Assembly (NCBI GenBank): GCA_964057225.1 | Contig: OZ059894.1 | Location: forward strand, 1,674,001 to 1,738,000 | Direction: 5' to 3' | Length of the DNA stretch: 64,000 nucleotides | Source: Auanema rhodensis | Lineage: Eukaryota; Nematoda; Chromadorea; Rhabditida; Rhabditidae | Shown here: piece after piece, positions 10,701 to 25,100 of the stretch | Layout: the number at the start of each line of letters is the position of its first letter | Position numbering within the stretch: the stretch's first letter is position 1 | The notes under the pieces: model-generated | Told to the model about the DNA's origin: nothing | The model's input: only the letters and a program-made list of their open reading frames with translations | The model's database searches: none | Position numbers and translations under genes: made by a program

Positions 10701-12987
10701 GCATTAGTGTATGTTGAGTTTCCATGTACACTCAACATAGCTTCCAAAAACATTTTGACAAAAATTTTTTCGAAAAATTTCAAAATAATTTAGCAAAAAG
10801 TAGATGTTTTTAGATTCCTTTTTTCAAGGCAAAGACGATGGACAATGTTATTCAACGAAAAAATTAATTCTTCAGGGTGAAAATCGAGGATATAAGTGTG
10901 AACTTATATCAGTTGATATCTCGGTGCATTTTTAAGCTAGCGCAAATCTGATAACACAGATCGACGCAGCTTGAAAATCCGCATCGAATGCACTATACTA
11001 CTTTGAGAAACGCTTAATACAAAAATTAGTTATGATCGTTTGAAAAATGATGCATTAGTGTATGTTGAGTTTCCATGTACACTCAACATTGCTTCCAAAA
11101 ACATTTTGACAAAAATTTTTTCGAAAAATTTCAAATTAATTTAGCAGAAAGTATATGTTTTTAGATTCCTTTTCTCAAGGCAAAGACGATGGACAATGTT
11201 ATTCAACGAAAAAATTAATTCTTCAGGGTGAAAATCGAGGATATATGTGTGAATTTATATCAGTTGATATCTCGGTGCATTTTTAAGCTAGCGCAAATCT
11301 GATAACACAGATCGACGCAGCTTGAAAATCCGCATTGAATGCACTATACTACATTGAGGAACGCTTAATACAAAAATTAGTTATGATCGTTTGAAAAATG
11401 ATGCATTAGTGTATGTTTAGTTTCCATGTACACTCAACATAGCTTCCAAAAACATTTTGACAAAATTTTTTTCGAAAAATTTCAAAATAATTTAGCAGAA
11501 AGTAGATGTTTTTGGATTCCTTTTTTTAAGGCAAAGACGACGGACAATGTTATTCAACGAAAAAATTAATTCTTCAGGGTGAAAATCGAGGATATAAGTG
11601 TGAACTTATATCAGTTGATATCTCGGTGCATTTTTAAGCTAGCGCAAATCTGATAACACAGATCGACGCAGCTTGAAAATCCGCATCGAATGCACTATAC
11701 TACATTGAGAAACGCTTAATACAAAAATTAGTTATGATCGTTTGAAAAATGATGCATTAGTGTATGTTGAGTTTCCATGTACACTCAACATAGCTTCCAA
11801 AAACATTTTGACAAAAATTTTTTCGAAAAATTTCAAAATAATTTAGCAGAAAGTAGATGTTTTTAGATTCCTTTTTTTAAGGCAAAGACGATGGACAATG
11901 TTATTCAACGAAAAAATTAATTCTTCAGGGTGAAAATCGAGGATATAAGTGTGAACTTATATCAGTTGATATCTCGGTGCATTTTTAAGCTAGCGCAAAT
12001 CTGATAACACAGATCGACGCAGCTTGAAAATCCGCATCGAATGCACTATACTACTTTGAGAAACGCTTAATACAAAAATTAGTTATGATCGTTTGAAAAA
12101 TGATGCATTAGTGTATGTTGAGTTTCCATGTACACTCAACATAGCTTCCAAAAACATTTTGACAAAAATTTTTTCGAAAAATTTCAAAATAATTTAGCAA
12201 AAAGTAGATGTTTTTAGATTCCTTTTTTCAAGGCAAAGACGATGGACAATGTTATTCAACGAAAAAATTAATTCTTCAGGGTGAAAATCGAGGATATAAG
12301 TGTGAACTTATATCAGTTGATATCTCGGTGCATTTTTAAGCTAGCGCAAATCTGATAACACAGATCGACGCAGCTTGAAAATCCGCATCGAATGCACTAT
12401 ACTACTTTGAGAAACGCTTAATACAAAAATTAGTTATGATCGTTTGAAAAATGATGCATTAGTGTATGTTGAGTTTCCATGTACACTCAACATTGCTTCC
12501 AAAAACATTTTGACAAAAATTTTTTCGAAAAATTTCAAATTAATTTAGCAGAAAGTATATGTTTTTAGATTCCTTTTCTCAAGGCAAAGACGATGGACAA
12601 TGTTATTCAACGAAAAAATTAATTCTTCAGGGTGAAAATCGAGGATATATGTGTGAATTTATATCAGTTGATATCTCGGTGCATTTTTAAGCTAGCGCAA
12701 ATCTGATAACACAGATCGACGCAGCTTGAAAATCCGCATTGAATGCACTATACTACATTGAGGAACGCTTAATACAAAAATTAGTTATGATCGTTTGAAA
12801 AATGATGCATTAGTGTATGTTTAGTTTCCATGTACACTCAACATAGCTTCCAAAAACATTTTGACAAAATTTTTTTCGAAAAATTTCAAAATAATTTAGC
12901 AGAAAGTAGATGTTTTTAGATTCCTTTTTTTAAGGCAAAGACGACGGACAATGTTATTCAACGAAAAAATTAATTCTTCAGGGTGAA
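7723..12987. repeat. Multimer repeats of 1755 and 1404 bp (M23-M37)
   Basis: M25-M29 resemble M30-M34 at five units (1755 bp), tracked by TATGAACG in M25/M30, the CATTGC/GTATATG/TTCTCAAGG unit in M27/M32, and GGATATATGTG with GCATTGAATGC in M28/M33. M31-M33 resemble M35-M37 at four units (1404 bp). M29 alone has GGACAGTG. M23 and M24 link this segment to the previous one: M23 has the ATATATGTGTG start seen also in M15. Confidence 0.7.
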
Positions 12988-15900
12988 AATCGAGGATATA
13001 AGTGTGAACTTATATCAGTTGATATCTCGGTGCATTTTTAAGCTAGCGCAAATCTGATAACACAGATCGACGCAGCTTGAAAATCCGCATTGAATGCACT
13101 ATACTACATTGAGGAACGCTTAACACAAAAATTAGTTATGATCGTTTGAAAAATGATGCATTAGTGTATGTTTAGTTTCCATGTACACTCAACATAGCTT
13201 CCAAAAACATTTTGACAAAAATTTTTTCGAAAAATTTCAAAATAATTTAGCAGAAAGTAGATGTTTTTAGATTCCTTTTTTTAAGGCAAAGACGATGGAC
13301 AATGTTATTCAACGAAAAAATTAATTCTTCAGGGTGAAAATCGAGGATATAAGTGTGAACTTATATCAGTTGATATCTCGGTGCATTTTTAAGCTAGCGC
13401 AAATCTGATAACACAGATCGACGCAGCTTGAAAATCCGCATCGAATGCACTATACTACTTTGAGAAACGCTTAATACAAAAATTAGTTATGATCGTTTGA
13501 AAAATGATGCATTAGTGTATGTTGAGTTTCCATGTACACTCAACATTGCTTCCAAAAACATTTTGACAAAAATTTTTTCGAAAAATTTCAAAAAAATTTA
13601 GCAGAAAGTAGATGTTTTTAGTTTCCTTTTTTTAAGGCAAAGACGATGGACAATGTTATTCAACGAAAAAATTAATTCTTCAGGGTGAAAATCGAGGATA
13701 TAAGTGTGAACTTATATCAGTTGATATCTCGGTGCATCTTTAAGCTAGCGCAAATCTGATAACACAGATCGACGCAGCTTGAAAATCCGCATCGAATGCA
13801 CTATACTACATTGAGGAACGCTTAACACAAAAATTAGTTATGATCGTTTGAAAAATGATGCATTAGTGTATGTTTAGTTTCCATGTACACTCAACATAGC
13901 TTCCAAAAACATTTTGACAAAATTTTTTTCGAGAAATTTCAAAATAATTTAGCAGAAAGTAGATGTTTTTAGATTCCTTTTTTTAAGGCAAAGACGACGG
14001 ACAATGTTATTCAACGAAAAAATTAATTCTTCAGGGTGAAAATCGAGGATATAAGTGTGAACTTATATCAGTTGATATCTCGGTGCATTTTTAAGCTAGC
14101 GCAAATCTGATAACACAGATCGACGCAGCTTGAAAATCCGCATCGAATGCACTATACTACATTGAGGAACGCTTAATACAAAAATTAGTTATGATCGTTT
14201 GAAAAATGATGCATTAGTGTATGTTGAGTTTCCATGTACACTCAACATAGCTTCCAAAAACATTTTGACAAAAATTTTTTCGAAAAATTTCAAAATAATT
14301 TAGCAGAAAGTAGATGTTTTTAGATTCCTTTTTTTAAGGCAAAGACGATGGACAATGTTATTCAACGAAAAAATTAATTCTTCAGGGTGAAAATCGAGGA
14401 TATAAGTGTGAACTTATATCAGTTGATATCTCGGTGCATTTTTAAGCTAGCGCAAATCTGATAACACAGATCGACGCAGCTTGAAAATCCGCATCGAATG
14501 CACTATACTACATTGAGAAACGCTTAATACAAAAATTAGTTATGATCGTTTGAAAAATGATGCATTAGTGTATGTTGAGTTTCCATGTACACTCAACATA
14601 GCTTCCAAAAACATTTTGACAAAAATTTTTTCGAAAAATTTCCAGATAATTTAGCAGAAAGTAGATGTTTTTAGATTCCTTTTTTCAAGGCAAAGACGAT
14701 GGACAATGTTATTCAACGAAAACATTAATTCTTCAGGGTGAAAATCGAGGATATAAGTGTGAATTTATATCAGTTGATATCTCGGTGCATTTTTAAGCTA
14801 GCGCAAATCTGATAACACAGATCGACGCAGCTTGAAAATCCGCATTGAATGCACTATACTACATTGAGGAACGCTTAATACAAAAATTAGTTATGATCGT
14901 TTGAAAAATGATGCATTAGTGTATGTTGAGTTTCCATGTACACTCAACATAGCTTCCAAAAACATTTTGACAAAAATTTTTTCGAAAAATTTCAAAATAA
15001 TTTAGCAGAAAGTAGATGTTTTTAGATTCCTTTTTTTAAGGCAAAGACGATGGACAATGTTATTCAACGAAAAAATTAATTCTTCAGGGTGAAAATCGAG
15101 GATATAAGTGTGAACTTATATCAGTTGATATCTCGGTGCATTTTTAAGCTAGCGCAAATCTGATAACACAGATCGACGCAGCTTGAAAATCCGCATCGAA
15201 TGCACTATACTACATTGAGGAACGCTTAATACAAAAATTAGTTATGATCGTTTGAAAAATGATGCATTAGTGTATGTTCAGTTTCCATGTACACTCAACA
15301 TAGCTTCCAAAAACATTTTGACAAAAATTTTTTCGAAAAATTTCAAAATAATTTAGCAGAAAGTAGATGTTTTTAGATTCCTTTTTTTAAGGCAAAGACG
15401 ATGGACAATGTTATTCAACGAAAAAATTAATTCTTCAGGGTGAAAATCGAGGATATAAGTGTGAACTTATATCAGTTGATATCTCGGTGCATTTTTAAGC
15501 TAGCGCAAATTTGATAACACAGATCGACGCAGCTTGAAAATCCGCATCGAATGCACTATACTACATTGAGGAACGCTTAATACAAAAATTAGTTATGATC
15601 GTTTGAAAAATGATGCATTAGTGTATGTTGAGTTTCCATGTACACTCAACATAGCTTCCAAAAACATTTTGACAAAAATTTTTTCGAAAAATTTCAAAAT
15701 AATTTAGCAGAAAGTAGATGTTTTTAGATTCCTTTTTTTAAGGCAAAGACGATGGACAATGTTATTCAACGAAAAAATTAATTCTTCAGGGTGAAAATCG
15801 AGGATATAAGTGTGAATTTATATCAGTTGATATCTCGGTGCATTTTTAAGCTAGCGCAAATCTGATAACACAGATCGACGCAGCTTGAAAATCCGCATTG

Positions 15901-18900
15901 AATGCACTATACTTCATTGAGGAACGCTTAATACAAAAATTAGTTATGATCGTTTGAAAAATGATGCATTAGTGTATGTTGAGTTTCCATGTACACTCAA
16001 CATAGCTTCCAAAAACATTTTGACAAAAATTTTTTCGAAAAATTTCAAAATAATTTAGCAGAAAGTAGATGTTTTCAGATTCCTTTTTTTAAGGCAAAGA
16101 CGATGGACAATGTTATTCAACGAAAAAATTAATTCTTCAGGGTGAAAATCGAGGATATAAGTGTGAACTTATATCAGTTGATATCTCGGTGCATTTTTAA
16201 GCTAGCGCAAATCTGATAACACAGATCGACGCAGCTTGAAAATCCGCATCGAATGCACTATACTACATTGAGGAACGCTTAATACAAAAATTAGTTATGA
16301 TCGTTTGAAAAATGATGCATTAGTGTATGTTCAGTTTCCATGTACACTCAACATAGCTTCCAAAAACATTTTGACAAAAATTTTTTCGAAAAATTTCAAA
16401 ATAATTTAGCAGAAAGTAGATGTTTTTAGATTCCTTTTTTTAAGGCAAAGACGATGGACAATGTTATTCAACGAAAAAATTAATTCTTCAGGGTGAAAAT
16501 CGAGGATATAAGTGTGAACTTATATCAGTTGATATCTCGGTGCATTTTTAAGCTAGCGCAAATTTGATAACACAGATCGACGCAGCTTGAAAATCCGCAT
16601 CGAATGCACTATACTACATTGAGGAACGCTTAATACAAAAATTAGTTATGATCGTTTGAAAAATGATGCATTAGTGTATGTTGAGTTTCCATGTACACTC
16701 AACATAGCTTCCAAAAACATTTTGACAAAAATTTTTTCGAAAAATTTCAAAATAATTTAGCAGAAAGTAGATGTTTTCAGATTCCTTTTTTTAAGGCAAA
16801 GACGATGGACAATGTTATTCAACGAAAAAATTAATTCTTCAGGGTGAAAATCGAGGATATAAGTGTGAACTTATATCAGTTGATATCTCGGTGCATTTTT
16901 AAGCTAGCGCAAATCTGATAACACAGATCGACGCAGCTTGAAAATCCGCATCGAATGCACTATACTACATTGAGAAACGCTTAATACAAAAATTAGTTAT
17001 GATCGTTTGAAAAATGATGCATTAGTGTATGTTCAGTTTCCATGTACACTCAACATAGCTTCCAAAAACATTTTGACAAAAATTTTTTCGAAAAATTTCA
17101 AAATAATTTAGCAGAAAGTAGATGTTTTTAGATTCCTTTTTTTAAGGCAAAGACGATGGACAATGTTATTCAACGAAAAAATTAATTCTTCAGGGTGAAA
17201 ATCGAGGATATAAGTGTGAACTTATATCAGTTGATATCTCGGTGCATTTTTAAGCTAGCGCAAATTTGATAACACAGATCGACGCAGCTTGAAAATCCGC
17301 ATCGAATGCACTATACTACATTGAGGAACGCTTAATACAAAAATTAGTTATGATCGTTTGAAAAATGATGCATTAGTGTATGTTGAGTTTCCATGTACAC
17401 TCAACATAGCTTCCAAAAACATTTTGACAAAAATTTTTTCGAAAAATTTCAAAATAATTTAGCAGAAAGTAGATGTTTTTAGATTTCTTTTTTTAAGGCA
17501 AAGACGATGGACAATGTTATTCAACGAAAAAATTAATTCTTCAGGGTGAAAATCGAGGATATAAGTGTGAACTTATATCAGTTGATATCTCGGTGCATTT
17601 TTAAGCTAGCGCAAATCTGATAACACAGATCGACGCAGCTTGAAAATCCGCATCGAATGCACTATACTACATTGAGGAACGCTTAATACAAAAATTAGTT
17701 ATGATCGTTTGAAAAATGATGCATTAGTGTATGTTTAGTTTCCATGTACACTCAACATAGCTTCCAAAAACATTTTGACAAAATTTTTTTCGAAAAATTT
17801 CAAAATAATTTAGCAGAAAGTAGATGTTTTTAGATTCCTTTTTTTAAGGCAAAGACGACGGACAATGTTATTCAACGAAAAAATTAATTCTTCAGGGTGA
17901 AAATCGAGGATATAAGTGTGAACTTATATCAGTTGATATCTCGGTGCATTTTTAAGCTAGCGCAAATCTGATAACACAGATCGACGCAGCTTGAAAATCC
18001 GCATCGAATGCACTATACTACATTGAGGAACGCTTAATACAAAAATTAGTTATGATCGTTTGAAAAATGATGCATTAGTGTATGTTGAGTTTCCATGTAC
18101 ACTCAACATAGCTTCCAAAAACATTTTGACAAAAATTTTTTCGAAAAATTTCAAAATAATTTAGCAGAAAGTAGATGTTTTTAGATTCCTTTTTTTAAGG
18201 CAAAGACGATGGACAATGTTATTCAACGAAAAAATTAATTCTTCAGGGTGAAAATCGAGGATATAAGTGTGAACTTATATCAGTTGATATCTCGGTGCAT
18301 TTTTAAGCTAGCGCAAATTTGATAACACAGATCGACGCAGCTTGAAAATCCGCATCGAATGCACTATACTACATTGAGGAACGCTTAATACAAAAATTAG
18401 TTATGATCGTTTGAAAAATGATGCATTAGTGTATGTTGAGTTTCCATGTACACTCAACATAGCTTCCAAAAACATTTTGACAAAAATTTTTTCGAAAAAT
18501 TTCAAAATAATTTAGCAGAAAGTAGATGTTTTTAGATTCCTTTTTTTAAGGCAAAGACGATGGACAATGTTATTCAACGAAAAAATTAATTCTTCAGGGT
18601 GAAAATCGAGGATATAAGTGTGAACTTATATCAGTTGATATCTCGGTGCATTTTTAAGCTAGCGCAAATCTGATAACACAGATCGACGCAGCTTGAAAAT
18701 CCGCATCGAATGCACTATACTACATTGAGGAACGCTTAATACAAAAATTAGTTATGATCGTTTGAAAAATGATGCATTAGTGTATGTTTAGTTTCCATGT
18801 ACACTCAACATAGCTTCCAAAAACATTTTGACAAAATTTTTTTCGAAAAATTTCAAAATAATTTAGCAGAAAGTAGATGTTTTTAGATTCCTTTTTTTAA

Positions 18901-19305
18901 GGCAAAGACGACGGACAATGTTATTCAACGAAAAAATTAATTCTTCAGGGTGAAAATCGAGGATATAAGTGTGAACTTATATCAGTTGATATCTCGGTGC
19001 ATTTTTAAGCTAGCGCAACTCTGATAACACAGATCGACGCAGCTTGAAAATCCGCATCGAATGCACTATACTACATTGAGGAACGCTTAATACAAAAATT
19101 AGTTATGATCGTTTGAAAAATGATGCATTAGTGTATGTTGAGTTTCCATGTACACTCAACATAGCTTCCAAAAACATTTTGACAAAAATTTTTTCGAAAA
19201 ATTTCAAAATAATTTAGCAGAAAGTAGATGTTTTTAGATTCCTTTTTTTAAGGCAAAGACGATGGACAATGTTATTCAACGAAAAAATTAATTCTTCAGG
19301 GTGAA
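12988..19305. repeat. Dimer and trimer repeats, M38-M55
   Basis: GAGGAACGC units predominate. M43-M45 resemble M46-M48 at three units (1053 bp) and M47-M48 resemble M49-M50 at two units (702 bp), tracked by TGTTCAGTT (M44, M47, M49) alternating with CAAATTTGATAAC (M45, M48, M50, M53). M51-M52 resemble M54-M55 (TGTTTAGTT with GACGACGG). M38 and M40 share CTTAACAC. M39, M40 and M42 carry several private changes (for example CATCTTTAAGC in M40, CCAGATAA and AACATTAATT in M42), making 13.3-14.7 kb the least homogenised part of the block. Confidence 0.65.
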
Positions 19306-22113
19306 AATCGAGGATATAAGTGTGAATTTATATCAGTTGATATCTCGGTCCATTTTTAAGCTAGCGCAAATCTGATAACACAGATCGACGCAGCTTGAAA
19401 ATCCGCATCGAATGCACTATACTACTTTGAGAAACGCTTAATACAAAAATTAGTTATGATCGTTTGAAAAATGATGCATTAGTGTATGTTGAGTTTCCAT
19501 GTACACTCAACATTGCTTCCAAAAACATTTTGACAAAAATTTTTTCGAAAAATTTCAAATTAATTTAGCAGAAAGTATATGTTTTTAGATTCCTTTTTTC
19601 AAGGCAAAGACGATGGACAATGTTATTCAACGAAAAAATTAATTCTTCAGGGTGAAAATCGAGGATATAAGTGTGAACTTATATCAGTTGATATCTCGGT
19701 GCATTTTTAAGCTAGCGCAAATCTGATAACACAGATCGACGCAGCTTGAAAATCCGCATCGAATGCACTATACTACTTTGAGAAACGCTTAATACAAAAA
19801 TTAGTTATGATCGTTTGAAAAATGATGCATTAGTGTATGTTGAGTTTCCATGTACACTCAACATAGCTTCCAAAAACATTTTGACAAAAATTTTTTCGAA
19901 AAATTTCAGAATAATTTAGCAAAAAGTAGATGTTTTTAGATTTCTTTTTTCAAGGCAAAGACGATGGACAATGTTATTCAACGAAAAAATTAATTCTTCA
20001 GGGTGAAAATCGAGGATATAAGTGTGAACTTATATCAGTTGATATCTCGGTGCATTTTTAAGCTAGCGCAAATCTGATAACACAGATCGACGCAGCTTGA
20101 AAATCCGCATCGAATGCACTATACTACATTGAGGAACGCTTAATACAAAAATTAGTTATGATCGTTTGAAAAATGATGCATTAGTGTATGTTGAGTTTCC
20201 ATGTACACTCAACATAGCTTCCAAAAACATTTTGACAAAAATTTTTTCGAAAAATTTCAGAATAATTTAGCAAAAAGTAGATGTTTTTAGATTTCTTTTT
20301 TCAAGGCAAAGACGATGGACAATGTTATTCAACGAAAAAATTAATTCTTCAGGGTGAAAATCGAGGATATAAGTGTGAACTTATATCAGTTGATATCTCG
20401 GTGCATTTTTAAGCTAGCGCAAATCTGATAACACAGATCGACGCAGCTTGAAAATCCGCATCTAATGCACTATACTACTTTGAGAAACGCTTAATACAAA
20501 AATTAGTTATGATCGTTTGAAAAATGATGCATTAGTGTATGTTGAGTTTCCATGTACACTCAACATAGCTTCCAAAAACATTTTGACAAAAATTTTTTCG
20601 AAAAATTTCAAAATATTTTAGCAAAAAGTAGATGTTTTTAGATTCCTTTTTTCAAGGCAAAGACGATGGACAATGTTATTCAACGAAAAAATTAATTCTT
20701 CAGGGTGAAAATCGAGGATATAAGTGTGAACTTATATCAGTTGATATCTCGGTGCATTTTTAAGCTAGCGCAAATCTGATAACACAGATCGACGCAGCTT
20801 GAAAATCCGCATCGAATGCACTATACTTCATTGAGGAACGCTTAATACAAAAATTAGTTATGATCGTTTGAAAAATGATGCATTAGTGTATGTTGAGTTT
20901 CCATGTACACTCAACATAGCTTCCAAAAACATTTTGACAAAAATTTTTTCGAAAAATTTCAAAATAATTTAGCAAAAAGTAGATGTTTTTAGATTCCTTT
21001 TTTCAAGGCAAAGACGATGGACAATGTTATTCAACGAAAAAATTAATTCTTCAGGGTGAAAATCGAGGATATAAGTGTGAATTTATATCAGTTGATATCT
21101 CGGTGCATTTTTAAGCTAGCGCAAATCTGATAACACAGATCGACGCAGCTTGAAAATCCGCATCTAATGCACTATACTACTTTGAGAAACGCTTAATACA
21201 AAAATTAGTTATGATCGTTTGAAAAATGATGCATTAGTGTATGTTGAGTTTCCATGTACACTCAACATAGCTTCCAAAAACATTTTGACAAAAATTTTTT
21301 CGAAAAATTTCAAAATATTTTAGCAAAAAGTAGATGTTTTTAGATTCCTTTTTTCAAGGCAAAGACGATGGACAATGTTATTCAACGAAAAAATTAATTC
21401 TTCAGGGTGAAAATCGAGGATATAAGTGTGAACTTATATCAGTTGATATCTCGGTGCATTTTTAAGCTAGCGCAAATCTGATAACACAGATCGACGCAGC
21501 TTGAAAATCCGCATCGAATGCACTATACTTCATTGAGGAACGCTTAATACAAAAATTAGTTATGATCGTTTGAAAAATGATGCATTAGTGTATGTTGAGT
21601 TTCCATGTACACTCAACATAGCTTCCAAAAACATTTTGACAAAAATTTTTTCGAAAAATTTCAAAATAATTTAGCAAAAAGTAGATGTTTTTAGATTCCT
21701 TTTTTCAAGGCAAAGACGATGGACAATGTTATTCAACGAAAAAATTAATTCTTCAGGGTGAAAATCGAGGATATAAGTGTGAATTTATATCAGTTGATAT
21801 CTCGGTGCATTTTTAAGCTAGCGCAAATCTGATAACACAGATCGACGCAGCTTGAAAATCCGCATCGAATGCACTATACTACTTTGAGAAACGCTTAATA
21901 CAAAAATTAGTTATGATCGTTTGAAAAATGATGCATTAGTGTATGTTGAGTTTCCATGTACACTCAACATTGCTTCCAAAAACATTTTGACAAAAATTTT
22001 TTCGAAAAATTTCAAATTAATTTAGCAGAAAGTATATGTTTTTAGATTCCTTTTTTCAAGGCAAAGACGATGGACAATGTTATTCAACGAAAAAATTAAT
22101 TCTTCAGGGTGAA
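19306..22113. repeat. Transition segment with 702-bp dimers (M56-M63)
   Basis: M59-M60 and M61-M62 form a two-unit repeat: the first member has CATCTAATGC and AATATTTTAG, the second has ACTTCATTGAGG. M57 and M58 share CAGAATAA and GATTTCTTTTTTC. M56 and M63 resemble each other (T22, CATTGC, AAATTAAT, GTATATG) seven units apart and bracket the segment. M56 has the private GGTCCATT. Confidence 0.65.
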
Positions 22114-25100
22114 AATCGAGGATATAAGTGTGAACTTATATCAGTTGATATCTCGGTGCATTTTTAAGCTAGCGCAAATCTGATAACACAGATCGACGCA
22201 GCTTGAAAATCCGCATCGAATGCACTATACTACATTGAGGAACGCTTAATACAAAAATTAGTTATGATCGTTTGAAAAATGATGCATTAGTGTATGTTGA
22301 GTTTCCATGTACACTCAACATTGCTTCCAAAAACATTTTGACAAAAATTTTTTCGAAAAATTTCAAAATAATTTAGCAAAAAGTAGATGTTTTTAGATTC
22401 TTTTTTTCAAGGCAAAGACGATGGACAATGTTATTCAACGAAAAAATTAATTCTTCAGGGTGAAAATCGAGGATATAAGTGTGAACTTATATCAGTTGAT
22501 ATCTCGGTGCATTTTTAAGCTAGCGCAAATCTGATAACACAGATCGACGCAGCTTGAAAATCCGCATCGAATGCACTATACTACATTGAGGAACGCTTAA
22601 TACAAAAATTAGTTATGATCGTTTGAAAAATGATGCATTAGTGTATGTTGAGTTTCCATGTACACTCAACATTGCTTCCAAAAACATTTTGACAAAAATT
22701 TTTTCGAAAAATTTCAAAATAATTTAGCAGAAAGTAGATGTTTTTAGATTCCTTTTTTCAAGGCAAAGACGATGGACAATGTTATTCAACGAAAAAATTA
22801 ATTCTTCAGGGAGAAAATCGAGGATATAAGTGTTAACTTATATCAGTTGATATCTCGGTGCATTTTTAAGCTAGCGCAAATCTGATAACACAGATCGACG
22901 CAGCTTGAAAATCCGCATCGAATGCACTATACTACATTGAGGAACGCTTAATACAAAAATTAGTTATGATCGTTTGAAAAATGATGCATTAGTGTATGTT
23001 GAGTTTCCATGTACACTCAACATTGCTTCCAAAAACATTTTGACAAAAATTTTTTCGAAAAATTTCAAAATATTTTAGCAAAAAGTAGATGTTTTTAGAT
23101 TCCTTTTTTCAAGGCAAAGACGATGGACAATGTTATTCAACGAAAAAATTAATTCTTCAGGGTGAAAATCGAGGATATAAGTGTGAACTTATATCAGTTG
23201 ATATCTCGGTGCATTTTTAAGCTAGCGCAAATCTGATAACACAGATCGACGCAGCTTGAAAATCCGCATCTAATGCACTATACTACTTTGAGAAACGCTT
23301 AATACAAAAATGAGTTATGATCGTTTGAAAAATGATGCATTAGTGTATGTTGAGTTTCCATGTACACTCAACATTGCTTCCAAAAACATTTTGACAAAAA
23401 TTTTTTCGAAAAATTTCAAAATAATTTAGCAAAAAGTAGATGTTTTTAGATTCTTTTTTTCAAGGCGAAGACGATCGACAATGTTATTCAACGAAAAAAT
23501 TAATTCTTCAGGGTGAAAATCGAGGATATACGTGTGAACTTATATCAGTTGATATCTCGGTGCATTTTTAAGCTAGCGCAAATCTGATAACACAGATCGA
23601 CGCAGCTTAAAAATCCGCATCGAATGCACTATACTTCATTGAGGAACGCTTAATACAAAAATTAGTTATGATCGTTTGAAAAATGATGCATTAGTGTATG
23701 TTGAGTTTCCATGTACACTCAACATAGCTTCCAAAAACATTTTGACAAAAATTTTTTCGAAAAATTTCAAAATAATTTAGCAAAAAGTAGATGTTTTTAG
23801 ATTCCTTTTTTCAAGGCAAAGACGATGGACAATGTTATTCAACGAAAAAATTAATTCTTCAGGGTGAAAATCGAGGATATAAGTGTGAACTTATATCAGT
23901 TGATATCTCGGTGCATTTTTAAGCTAGCGCAAATCTGATAACACAGATCGACGCAGCTTAAAAATCCGCATCGAATGCACTATACTACATTGAGGAACGC
24001 TTAATACAAAAATTAGTTATGATCGTTTGAAAAATGATGCATTAGTGTATGTTGAGTTTCCATGTACACTCAACATTGCTTCCAAAAACATTTTGACAAA
24101 AATTTTTTCGAAAAATTTCAAAATAATTTAGCAGAAAGTAGATGTTTTTAGATTCCTTTTTTCAAGGCAAAGACGATGGACAATGTTATTCAACGAAAAA
24201 ATTAATTCTTCAGGGAGAAAATCGAGGATATAAGTGTTAACTTATATCAGTTGATATCTCGGTGCATTTTTAAGCTAGCGCAAATCTGATAACACAGATC
24301 GACGCAGCTTGAAAATCCGCATCGAATGCACTATACTACATTGAGGAACGCTTAATACAAAAATTAGTTATGATCGTTTGAAAAATGATGCATTAGTGTA
24401 TGTTGAGTTTCCATGTACACTCAACATAGCTTCCAAAAACATTTTGACAAAAATTTTTTCGAAAAATTTCAGAATAATTTAGCAAAAAGTAGATGTTTTT
24501 AGATTCCTTTTTTCAAGGCAAAGACGATGGACAATGTTATTCAACGAAAAAATTAATTCTTCAGGGTGAAAATCGAGGATATAAGTGTGAACTTATATCA
24601 GTTGATATCTCGGTGCATTTTTAAGCTAGCGCAAATCTGATAACACAGATCGACGCAGCTTGAAAATCCGCATCTAATGCACTATACTACTTTGAGAAAC
24701 GCTTAATACAAAAATTAGTTATGATCGTTTGAAAAATGATGCATTAGTGTATGTTGAGTTTCCATGTACACTCAACATTGCTTCCAAAAACATTTTGACA
24801 AAAATTTTTTCGAAAAATTTCAAAATAATTTAGCAAAAAGTAGATGTTTTTAGATTCCTTTTTTCAAGGCAAAGACGATGGACAATGTTATTCAACGAAA
24901 AAATTAATTCTTCAGGGTGAAAATCGAGGATATAAGTGTGAACTTATATCAGTTGATATCTCGGTGCATTTTTAAGCTAGCGCAAATCTGATAACACAGA
25001 TCGACGCAGCTTAAAAATCCGCATCGAATGCACTATACTTCATTGAGGAACGCTTAATACAAAAATTAGTTATGATCGTTTGAAAAATGATGCATTAGTG

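Larger units (their letters stand above)
1..19305. repeat. Left sequence block, M1-M55
   Basis: In this block the unit usually ends its T-run as TTTTTTTAAGG (T at unit position 295), with scattered TTTTTTCAAGG or TTTTCTCAAGG units (for example M13, M14, M21, M22, M24, M26, M27, M31). T19 (GTTAAC) and C115 are absent. The first units mostly read GAGAAACGC, while from M38 GAGGAACGC (G127) becomes usual. Composition therefore drifts along the block before the sharper change at M56. Confidence 0.75.
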
